DNA from: OPU3-GD-OMZ sp964515235
Lineage (GTDB): Bacteria; Pseudomonadota; Gammaproteobacteria; Methylococcales; Methylomonadaceae
Length of the DNA stretch: 50,427 nt
Reading direction: 5' to 3'
Assembly: GCA_964515235.1 (NCBI GenBank)
Contig: CAZEVO010000013.1
Span: forward strand, 1 to 50,427
The notes under the pieces are model-generated. The model ran no database searches. It worked only from the letters and a program-made list of their open reading frames with translations, and was not told where the DNA came from. Made by a program: the position numbers and the translations under genes. Below, in pieces: positions 31,852 to 39,187 of the stretch; the stretch's first letter is position 1; each line of letters opens with the position of its first letter.

Positions 31852-32636
31852 TTCGTATTGGCGTTTCAGTCAGTCTGTTTACCTTACTGGTCATCCTTGA
31901 ATATTACCGACCACAAAAAAAACATTGTCAAAAAAGAATCGACCGGTGGGGCATTAATATTGGCTTAGGGCTATTTAATACTCTACTACTCAAAATCACA
32001 CTGGGTAACCTCGCTATCCAAAGCGCACTGATCGCACAACAAAATCAATGGGGACTTATAAATATTCTTTTTAACACGGACCATTGGAGCTTAATGATCA
32101 TAGGTTATTTATTGCTTGATTTTACTATTTATCTGCAGCACATTGCCTCCCATAAATGGCGATGGCTTTGGCGCCTTCATTGTATTCATCATTCCGACCT
32201 AGAAATTGATGCCAGTACCGCTGTGCGCTTTCACCCCGGAGAAATAATAATCTCTATGATCTACAAAAGTCTGTGTATTATTCTGATTGGCCCCAGTGCC
32301 TTGACGGTCTTTATTTTTGAAATCATTCTTAATGGTTGCGCTCTGTTTAACCATAGTAATATTGCAATCCCTGAAACCATTGAGACCCGTTTACGCCATA
32401 TTATAATTACCCCAGATTTACACCGGATTCATCACTCAATGCACCGCATCGAAACAGACAGTAATTACGGTTTTTCTATTTGTTGTTGGGACAAATTATG
32501 CCAAACCTATACGCCCAAATCAGCCCAACCTTTAAAACAGTTGTCGCTTGGACTTCCCGAAATCAGGACAGTTAAAAAACTGGGTTGGTTCTTTTTGTTA
32601 TCTCTTCCCTTTAAGCGGCAACAACCCTTCGATTAA
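31839..32636 (+). CDS. Fatty-acid hydroxylase/sterol desaturase family enzyme (second copy)
   Basis: A 266-residue membrane protein with the di-iron histidine pattern LQHIASHKW (about residue 98), RLHCIHHSD (about 113), NHSN (about 170) and DLHRIHHS (about 193). The start is taken as the TTG at 31839, because TCAGGT lies six bases before it; there is no in-frame ATG near the N-terminus. This start lies inside the end of the glycosyltransferase gene (13-base overlap), so the two are probably translated together. That position makes it the last gene of the arsenosugar-type operon. It overlaps the convergent waaA end by 39 bases. It resembles the enzyme at 25842-26681 in layout. Its substrate is not known. 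Confidence 0.82.
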   Translation: MESLIRIGVSVSLFTLLVILEYYRPQKKHCQKRIDRWGINIGLGLFNTLLLKITLGNLAIQSALIAQQNQWGLINILFNTDHWSLMIIGYLLLDFTIYLQHIASHKWRWLWRLHCIHHSDLEIDASTAVRFHPGEIIISMIYKSLCIILIGPSALTVFIFEIILNGCALFNHSNIAIPETIETRLRHIIITPDLHRIHHSMHRIETDSNYGFSICCWDKLCQTYTPKSAQPLKQLSLGLPEIRTVKKLGWFFLLSLPFKRQQPFD

Positions 32637-33875
32637 CGTAATGATTAATTCCAGTGCACCTTGATTTTTGGTTACAAAGCCCTTGGCTCGTTTCACCATT
32701 TCATGGCATTTCTCTGCATCACCAATCAGGCGGCATAACTGTTCTTCAACAGCGGCCTCATCAGAGCATTGTAGCGCCCCATCAACCGCTAGTAATCCCT
32801 GCGTGATTTCCCTGAAATTCATCATATGAGGGCCTAATAAGATAGGTGTTCCCACCGCTGCAGGCTCTAATGGGTTTTGCCCACCATGGGGCACTAAACT
32901 CCCGCCAACGAAGGCAATATCCGCACCGGCATAAATCATTCTTAATTCACCCATCGTATCAGCCACATAAACATCAGTACTTTGGTCACATAGCTGACTA
33001 CTCGATCGCGTTATTGTCTTGAGGTTATACTTTTGTGATAAGTCTGTTACAACCTTGAATCGTTCTGGATGACGCGGCACTAGAACTAGCAACAAATTTG
33101 GATACTGCTTTTTAACACGCTGATAAATTTTAATTAAAATCTCTTCCTCACCACTGTGCGTACTCGCCGCCAGAAAAACAAAACGATTAGCAAAAGTTAC
33201 TTCTTTCAATAATTCACCTTCCAAAAGGACTGTTGCTGATACCGTTAAATCAAACTTAATATTACCCACTATCTGGACTTGATCGGCACTCGCACCAATC
33301 TCTTTAAACCGTCTACTGTCTTGCTCAGATTGCGCCGCAATCACAGAAATATTTTTCAATGTCTTGACCACTAACGATCGTATTTTTTGATAACCTACGA
33401 CCGAAGAGTCACTTAATCGACCATTGACAATCGTCAATGGAATATTCTTTTTACCACAGCCCGCATATAAATTAGGCCATATCTCTGTTTCGACAATAAC
33501 CCCTAATTGAGGTTGAAAGTGGTTAAGAAAACGATTGACCACACAGGGTAAATCATAAGGTAAATAAACGTGTTCAACGCGCCCCTTAAACAAGGTTATC
33601 ACTCGGGCTGAACCGGTCGGTGTTGTGGTGGTTAATAAGATTCTTTCTGGCTTCGACTGGTCTAGAAAATAACGTACTAACGGTGCAACAGCTTCCACTT
33701 CACCCACAGAAACGGCATGAAACCACAACACCGCGGTTGAAGCACTCTCTGGATAAAAACCCAGACGCTCACGCCAACGACGTCGATAATCAGGGGCCTT
33801 AAAACCACGCCAATATAACCGCAATAAAATAACTGGGACTGCTAAAGTGAATAAAAAAGTATATAAAAAATGCAT
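32598..33875 (-). CDS. waaA: 3-deoxy-D-manno-octulosonic acid transferase WaaA (KdtA)
   Basis: WaaA transfers Kdo from CMP-Kdo to lipid IV(A), the first core step of lipopolysaccharide synthesis, at the inner membrane. From the ATG at 33875 (with AGGAG nine bases upstream) the protein has 425 residues, the normal length. It opens with a hydrophobic anchor (MHFLYTFLFTLAVPVILLRL), then WFHAVSVGEVEA with the catalytic glutamate region, TTTTPTGSARV, VETEIWPN, and the CMP-Kdo-binding VPRHPERF and GGSLVPHGGQNPLEPA stretches. A TTG at 33893 would add six residues. The gene for CMP-Kdo synthetase, kdsB, is also in the window, 11 kb away. Confidence 0.96.
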   Translation of the reverse strand: MHFLYTFLFTLAVPVILLRLYWRGFKAPDYRRRWRERLGFYPESASTAVLWFHAVSVGEVEAVAPLVRYFLDQSKPERILLTTTTPTGSARVITLFKGRVEHVYLPYDLPCVVNRFLNHFQPQLGVIVETEIWPNLYAGCGKKNIPLTIVNGRLSDSSVVGYQKIRSLVVKTLKNISVIAAQSEQDSRRFKEIGASADQVQIVGNIKFDLTVSATVLLEGELLKEVTFANRFVFLAASTHSGEEEILIKIYQRVKKQYPNLLLVLVPRHPERFKVVTDLSQKYNLKTITRSSSQLCDQSTDVYVADTMGELRMIYAGADIAFVGGSLVPHGGQNPLEPAAVGTPILLGPHMMNFREITQGLLAVDGALQCSDEAAVEEQLCRLIGDAEKCHEMVKRAKGFVTKNQGALELIITLIEGLLPLKGKR

Positions 33876-33940
33876 CTTATGCACTCCTGCCAACTGATAA
33901 TATCAATCCATGGTTCAAGAATAATACTCCCTATTCAACA

Positions 33941-34552
33941 TTACTCTTCTTCTTTATGTGTCGCTGGCATAAGGGCATAATAAATTAACATAATCAGAAA
34001 AAACCCAGCTATACCGAGAAAAACTTCCGCTATTGGAAGTCCAACAGCCAGCCAAATAAAAGCCTTATCAGTCGCGCCTGCCTTGTCTTGTTGCGTATCA
34101 ACACGTAAAAGATATAATCCACGAGCCGTAAAAACTTGACTTAATTGTCCTGCTGTTGCTTTAGAAAGGTTCTCAACTGTTTCACCCAAAACTATTTCCG
34201 CTAAAGCTTCACTAAACGTTAATACCTGTAACTGTAGCGGCACGACAACCCCAGATTTATCGGTTACTGAAAATACTACGTCGTCTAACCGTGGGTAGAA
34301 ATGGCAAAAATGACGATTCTGAAGCGTACTATCCTTAAGATGAGCATTTAAATAAAAGATTGCTTTAGAAACTTTAAAAGAACAGTGTGGGTCAGCCTCA
34401 CCTGGCACATTACCATGCGCAAAAACAGAACCGGTAAAAAATACTACCCCTAAACCAATCACTGTAAATATTTTCAAGAAACGTAGATTCAGCCCAAAAA
34501 AGTTTACGGTTGCCATGTCTTTTCGTTTAACTGTATCTTTTTTCAAATACAT
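33941..34552 (-). CDS. Exported membrane protein of unknown function linked to ppk1
   Basis: I do not recognise this 203-residue protein. A hydrophobic segment at about residues 28-44 ends in SVFA before HGNVPGEADPHC, consistent with a signal peptide or anchor. About 120 residues follow that would lie in the periplasm, with two Cys-His clusters (DPHCSFKV and RHFCHFYP) and a predicted beta-rich region. A second membrane helix (about 170-193, PIAEVFLGIAGFFLIMLIYYAL) and a short acidic tail (HKEEE) end the protein. The ATG at 34552 begins two bases after the ppk1 stop; an internal ATG at 34516 would give a shorter, more usual signal peptide. Metal or thiol redox binding by the Cys/His residues is possible. 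Confidence 0.78.
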   Translation of the reverse strand: MYLKKDTVKRKDMATVNFFGLNLRFLKIFTVIGLGVVFFTGSVFAHGNVPGEADPHCSFKVSKAIFYLNAHLKDSTLQNRHFCHFYPRLDDVVFSVTDKSGVVVPLQLQVLTFSEALAEIVLGETVENLSKATAGQLSQVFTARGLYLLRVDTQQDKAGATDKAFIWLAVGLPIAEVFLGIAGFFLIMLIYYALMPATHKEEE

Positions 34553-34553
34553 A

Positions 34554-36629
34554 CTATTTAGTTAATTTATTCATTAACTCGAGTTGAGCACTGCGCAATT
34601 CCGTATCATCTGTTGGCAGCATGGCTTGCTGATAACGACCATCGCTTTGCAATAACCATGCTTGAGTATTATCACTGAGGTAGCAATCAAGTTCTTTTAA
34701 TACTCGATTATGTAATGCTTTACTGGTAATCGGAAAACTAATCTCAACACGGCTAAACATATTACGAACCATAAAATCAGCACTGGATGCCAACACTTCA
34801 TAATCCCCTTTGTTCCTAAAAGCATACACTCTCGTATGCTCGAGAAATCGGCCAATAATAGAACGCACTTCAATATTCTCTGAAATACCGGGAATACCCG
34901 GTTTTAGACAACAAACACCTCGAACAATTAATTGAACTTGTACTCCCGCCTGCGAGGCCCTGTATAAGGCCTGAATAATTTTTTCTTCAACTAGTGAGTT
35001 CACCTTAAAAATAATACGTGCTTTAATCCCTGATTTTGCATACTCTATTTCTTTTTCAATCCTACCCAAAACGCCCTTATGGAGTGTGAACGGTGACTGT
35101 AGTAACTTGTTTAACTTGGCTACTTTCCCTAGGCTGGTCAATTGAACAAAGACACGTTGAATATCTTCCCCTAATTTAGGGTCGCTGGTAAACAAACCAT
35201 AATCTGTATAGAGACAAGCCGTTTGAGGATGATAGTTTCCAGTTCCCATATGCATATAATAGCGAAATGAATTGTCTTCACGTCGAAGCACTAAACACAT
35301 TTTCGCATGCGTTTTATACCCAACAACACCATAAACAACATGCACTGCTTCTTTTTGCAATCGGTTTGCTAAATCGATATTATCTTGCTCATCGAATCGC
35401 GCTCGCAATTCAATGACAACAGTAACTTCTTTTCCTGTTCTTGCTGCATTCACTAGAGCCTCAACAACCGGTGACTTGGCACCTGTTCGGTACAAGGTCT
35501 GTTTAATAGCAACAACATCTGGATCTTTTGCTGCCTGACGTAAAAACTCCACCACCGGCGCAAAAGATTCAAAAGGATGATGCAGCAACACATCATTTTT
35601 CTTAATGACATCAAAATAATTTTTTTTGCTGGAAAGTTTTGCAGGAACCTTCGGCGTGTAATTTGGAAATTTTAAATCCGGACGATCAATTAATTTATAG
35701 ATCTGCTGCAATCTAACAATATTGACCGGGCCGTCGGCTAAAAACAAACGGTCACTGCTTAATTCAAAACGCGCCATTAAAAAGTCAACGGTTAACGAAG
35801 GACAATTATTATCGATCTCTAGGCGCACCTCATCGCCGTAATTACGCAATGCCAATTCTCCTTTCATGGCATTCATTAAGTCATCGGTGGCTTCTTCATC
35901 AACAAAAAAATCACTGTTCCTAGTCACTCTAAACTGGTGACAACCCACAACCGTCATCCCATGAAACAAATCGTTAACAAACTCATGAATAATAGAAGTA
36001 AGAAAGACAAAATCATAATCACCACTGCCTGTCTCATCTTTTGGAAGTTGAATAATCCTTGGTAAGGATCTAGGCTCCTGTAAAATTGCACGCTCACTAT
36101 TGCGCCCAAAAGCATCTTTACCCGACAAGGCAATGATAAAATTCAGACTTTTATTTAAGATCCTAGGAAAAGGATGTGCTGAATCCAAACCAACTGGCGT
36201 TAAGATAGGTCGTAAGTGTTGAAAAAAATACTCTGATAACCATTGATGCTGTTTTTCTGACCAATCAACCCGCTTTAAAAAGTGAATGTTTTCAGCGGCT
36301 AGCAGTGGAAACAAAACATCATTGAGAACCCGGTATTGTTCTGCAACCAGTTCATGCGATCTGACTTTAATGAGTTCCAACTGTTGCTGGACGGTCAACC
36401 CATCACTACTTATAAGCGGTGAACCAACCTCTGCTAATTGCAATAAACCCGCCACCCGAATCTCATAAAACTCATCCAGATTGGAACATGAAATACACAA
36501 ATAATTTAATCGCTCTAATAGAGGTATTGAATCAAAGGTAGCCTGACTCAAAACACGATGATTAAACTCTAAAAGACTAATCTCACGATTAAAATACAAT
36601 AATTCCAGATCTTCTTGCGGCTTACTCAT
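34554..36629 (-). CDS. ppk1: Polyphosphate kinase 1
   Basis: Ppk1 reversibly makes long-chain polyphosphate from ATP. The 691-residue protein has the family's four-domain length. It opens with YFNREISLLEFNHRVL, followed by the CISCSNLDEFYEIRVAG stretch. The two catalytic histidines are visible in YKTHAKMCLVLRRED (the autophosphorylated histidine region) and YYMHMGTGNYHPQTA. The C-terminal half also has the conserved HTRVYAFRN and FMVRNMFSRVEI. It is followed at once by a membrane protein gene (two-base gap) and preceded 10 bases upstream by a methyltransferase gene on the same strand. No exopolyphosphatase (ppx) gene is adjacent. Confidence 0.96.
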   Translation of the reverse strand: MSKPQEDLELLYFNREISLLEFNHRVLSQATFDSIPLLERLNYLCISCSNLDEFYEIRVAGLLQLAEVGSPLISSDGLTVQQQLELIKVRSHELVAEQYRVLNDVLFPLLAAENIHFLKRVDWSEKQHQWLSEYFFQHLRPILTPVGLDSAHPFPRILNKSLNFIIALSGKDAFGRNSERAILQEPRSLPRIIQLPKDETGSGDYDFVFLTSIIHEFVNDLFHGMTVVGCHQFRVTRNSDFFVDEEATDDLMNAMKGELALRNYGDEVRLEIDNNCPSLTVDFLMARFELSSDRLFLADGPVNIVRLQQIYKLIDRPDLKFPNYTPKVPAKLSSKKNYFDVIKKNDVLLHHPFESFAPVVEFLRQAAKDPDVVAIKQTLYRTGAKSPVVEALVNAARTGKEVTVVIELRARFDEQDNIDLANRLQKEAVHVVYGVVGYKTHAKMCLVLRREDNSFRYYMHMGTGNYHPQTACLYTDYGLFTSDPKLGEDIQRVFVQLTSLGKVAKLNKLLQSPFTLHKGVLGRIEKEIEYAKSGIKARIIFKVNSLVEEKIIQALYRASQAGVQVQLIVRGVCCLKPGIPGISENIEVRSIIGRFLEHTRVYAFRNKGDYEVLASSADFMVRNMFSRVEISFPITSKALHNRVLKELDCYLSDNTQAWLLQSDGRYQQAMLPTDDTELRSAQLELMNKLTK

Positions 36630-36639
36630 AACTTATCAA

Positions 36640-37296
36640 TTATATGGTTCCTGTTATAAAAACGTGTCGATCCGTTACTTGCTCAACTGATAACTTCAAT
36701 CCTACACTTTGTAGTTGTTGGCGTATTTCTGAAATAGAAAATGCGGCTAATAAAGAATTATAAAAATCATTTTTTAAAATCTCTGGTTCATCCGAAGCAT
36801 AGTCACACACTAACTGTTTTGCCTCAGAAAGGGAATGTGGTCTGATTAAATCCATAATAAAAATTCTCCCTCTAGGGTAAACGACCTGTTGAAGAGTCTT
36901 CCATAGTGTATAAGGGTCGTGTAAATGATGCAAAAGACTATTGCTAAAAACCACCTGATACCGAGAACCTGGAAACTGTTTTGCCGGCAAAAACAATTGA
37001 TGATAATTGATACGCTGATGTAAATGTTGAGGCAACCTTTTATTAGCAACAGCTAGCATTGACTGAGACCCATCAACAGCATCGATAATACTATGCGGAA
37101 AAGCCTCTGCAAACCGTTGTGTTATATCTCCAGGCCCACACCCAAGCTCTAACACGGTTTTCGGCATTTTATCTGTAATAAATTGCCCTTGAATTAATGC
37201 AATAAAATGATCATGTGCCACAGAAAAATCAGCGTTAGCATAAGCTAATACCTGAGTTTCATCCTCCATTAACTCCGGTTCAGTAATGCGTTTCAT
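36640..37296 (-). CDS. Class I SAM-dependent methyltransferase
   Basis: A 218-residue protein with a Rossmann-type SAM-binding domain: VLELGCGPGDITQRF (about residues 47-61), then the acidic strand end DAVDGS, VVFSNSLLHHLHDP (motif for the post-catalytic strand) and RGRIFIMDLIRP. The acceptor is unknown; the LLHHLHDP pattern is shared by small-molecule and ubiquinone-type methyltransferases. Its ATG overlaps the stop of the upstream pyridoxal-phosphate enzyme gene (ATGA), so the two are coupled, and ppk1 follows after 10 bases. Whether it acts with the neighbouring enzyme on a sulfur or amino-acid compound is not shown by the sequence. Confidence 0.85.
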   Translation of the reverse strand: MKRITEPELMEDETQVLAYANADFSVAHDHFIALIQGQFITDKMPKTVLELGCGPGDITQRFAEAFPHSIIDAVDGSQSMLAVANKRLPQHLHQRINYHQLFLPAKQFPGSRYQVVFSNSLLHHLHDPYTLWKTLQQVVYPRGRIFIMDLIRPHSLSEAKQLVCDYASDEPEILKNDFYNSLLAAFSISEIRQQLQSVGLKLSVEQVTDRHVFITGTI

Positions 37297-38219
37297 ATTG
37301 GCACCCTTAACGATTGCAAGCCGCCGGTGTGTAGAGCAACAATATTCTGACCCTTTTTAAAATAATTTTGTTTAATTAAGTCATAAATTCCGTAAAGCAT
37401 TTTTCCAGTATACGTTGGTTCAATCAAAATACCTGTTGTCATCATAAAACCATCGACAAAGGCAAGTAATTCAGGGGAGGTTTTAGCAAATCCCCCAAAA
37501 TGATAATCTAAATTCAATTGCCACGAACGTTGTCTGTCTTGATACGGTAATAATGCCCCAATTTCACCCTCAAGATATGACCCTCCTTTAAATACAACAA
37601 AACCCAAAACGTTAAAATTACAGGATTCTGATAACGTAATACCGGCCAGTGTTGTACCCGTGCCACAAGGAAGACAAAAGTAATCACAAGGCTCACTGAT
37701 TTCGTCAACCAACTCAGAAACCCCTTTCAATGCTAAAGAATGAGCCCCTCCCTCACTAAGCCAGTATCCCGCACCATATTTTTCAGGCAAGCCATCAAAA
37801 TCTTTAATTTTGCGTAATTCCCGGTATTCGCTACGGGAAATAAAATGCAACTCCATCCCCCAGTCAACAAGATCCTTAAGAGTCCTATTCAATTCAAGTG
37901 GCGGCTCTCCTCGTACCCAAGCCTTGGTCGGTAATTCTAGTTGCTTGCCAACAAAAGCTAAAGCATGTAAATGATTAGAATACTGCCCCCCCATACTAAT
38001 TAAACTACACGCCTGGATCGATAAAGCATGTTCTACAATATACTTTAATTTGCGCCATTTATTCCCTGAAATAATCGGATGTAACTGGTCATCACGCTTC
38101 AGCCATAAATTAATCCCAGCAGTCTTTAAAAAAGGGTCATTCACCTTTTCCATTGCTGATTTTTCTAGCTGATTTTCTATAACCATTAGTGAGTCATTTA
38201 CCACTAAGCGCTCCTTCAT
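37293..38219 (-). CDS. ACC deaminase/D-cysteine desulfhydrase family PLP enzyme
   Basis: A 308-residue fold-type II pyridoxal-phosphate enzyme. The PLP lysine lies in the SGNKWRKLKY stretch, the substrate-binding loop is GGQYSNHLHALA, and the phosphate-binding glycine loop is CGTGTTLAG. These are the family marks of 1-aminocyclopropane-1-carboxylate deaminase and D-cysteine desulfhydrase; the latter is more common for stand-alone genes in bacteria, but I cannot choose between them. The ATG at 38219 is taken because it sits five bases after the folP stop; a longer GTG start would run into folP. It is coupled to the methyltransferase gene downstream by an ATGA overlap. Confidence 0.85.
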   Translation of the reverse strand: MKERLVVNDSLMVIENQLEKSAMEKVNDPFLKTAGINLWLKRDDQLHPIISGNKWRKLKYIVEHALSIQACSLISMGGQYSNHLHALAFVGKQLELPTKAWVRGEPPLELNRTLKDLVDWGMELHFISRSEYRELRKIKDFDGLPEKYGAGYWLSEGGAHSLALKGVSELVDEISEPCDYFCLPCGTGTTLAGITLSESCNFNVLGFVVFKGGSYLEGEIGALLPYQDRQRSWQLNLDYHFGGFAKTSPELLAFVDGFMMTTGILIEPTYTGKMLYGIYDLIKQNYFKKGQNIVALHTGGLQSLRVPI

Positions 38220-38223
38220 CACC

Positions 38224-39048
38224 TCATTTCGCCATTCTAATTGCCCAGCTGACGTCCAGAGCTTGTCGATTTTCAACAATATCGTGTACCCGAAATAATT
38301 TAACACCGGCCATCACGCCTAAAGCCGTTGTCACCGCAGTCGCCGTTGCTAACTCACTCGGTGTTGCCACCTGACAGACTGACCCCATAAAACGCTTACG
38401 ACTTGCCCCTAATAAAACGGGGTACCCTAATTCAACTAATCTCTCCAAATGAGCCATCAACACCAAATTATCTTGCTTACGCTTGCCAAAGCCTATGCCC
38501 GGATCAAGAATAATATTATTCATAGAAATACCTGCCAGCTGTGCTAATTCAGCTCTTTGCAATAAAAAAGTCAGTACATCCTCAATAACATCGCTGTAAC
38601 AAGGGTTGTCCTGCATATTTTTAGGTTGCCCCTGCCTATGCATTAAAATCATCGGTACTTGAAACCTTACCGCACAAGAAAACATTGCCGAATCATCATC
38701 ACCTGCTGAAACATCATTAATAACTGTTGCTCCCGCCTCAATAGCTGCTTGAGCCACTAGCGATTGTGTGGTATCGATACTCACAGGAATGTTAGCCGAA
38801 AGGCTATTTCTAATTGCCTTAATCACTGGAACGACACGCTCAATTTGTACCGCTGGCGTAACTGGTTCTGAACCAGGCCGAGTAGATTCACCTCCAATAT
38901 CAAGCCAATCCACGCCTTCATTAACCATATCTTCTGCATGCTGTAAAGCCAAATCTGTCGAACTATAACGCCCACCATCAGAGAAACTATCAGGAGTCAC
39001 ATTCAAAATACCCATTAAAAGTGGCTTTTCAATCGCTGTTAAATTCAA
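38224..39048 (-). CDS. folP: Dihydropteroate synthase FolP
   Basis: FolP condenses p-aminobenzoate with dihydropterin pyrophosphate to give dihydropteroate in folate synthesis; it is the sulfonamide target. The 274-residue protein carries MGILNVTPDSFSDGG at the first strand, the DIGGESTRPGS loop, the SIDTT strand and the C-terminal GASRKRF. The start is a TTG at 39048 preceded by GGGAG eight bases away; the next ATG lies inside the first core strand, and no ATG or GTG is available upstream before a stop. It is divergent from a second DHPS-like gene for the methanopterin pathway. Confidence 0.96.
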   Translation of the reverse strand: MNLTAIEKPLLMGILNVTPDSFSDGGRYSSTDLALQHAEDMVNEGVDWLDIGGESTRPGSEPVTPAVQIERVVPVIKAIRNSLSANIPVSIDTTQSLVAQAAIEAGATVINDVSAGDDDSAMFSCAVRFQVPMILMHRQGQPKNMQDNPCYSDVIEDVLTFLLQRAELAQLAGISMNNIILDPGIGFGKRKQDNLVLMAHLERLVELGYPVLLGASRKRFMGSVCQVATPSELATATAVTTALGVMAGVKLFRVHDIVENRQALDVSWAIRMAK

Positions 39049-39081
39049 ATTTATTACTCCCTTATCACGTTGACCGGTCTG

Positions 39082-39109
39082 ATTTTGCTATAATCAAACG
39101 ACTTGTCAA
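39082..39109 (-). promoter_or_regulatory. Probable folP promoter
   Basis: On the minus strand a perfect -35 box TTGACA (39109-39104) is followed after 16 bases by CAAAAT (39087-39082), a four-of-six -10 box. Transcription would begin near 39075, leaving a short leader before the TTG start at 39048. It overlaps the plus-strand promoter for the methanopterin genes. Confidence 0.45.
39086..39094 (+). promoter_or_regulatory. Extended -10 promoter of the methanopterin operon
   Basis: TGCTATAAT at 39086-39094 is a perfect -10 box with the extended TG motif. No good -35 box lies at the normal distance, which an extended -10 promoter does not need. Transcription would begin near 39101, about 87 bases before the ATG at 39188. 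Confidence 0.45.
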
Positions 39110-39187
39110 TCTATAACTATTTAAATAGCTCCAAAACAACACCCATTGTCTTTCAACGCCCCATAACTCATTGTTACGAAATACGCC

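Noticed and set aside
38220..38306. Longer N-terminus for the PLP enzyme from a GTG in folP
   Set aside because: It would overlap the conserved end of folP by about 80 bases; the ATG at 38219, five bases after the folP stop, fits the family length.
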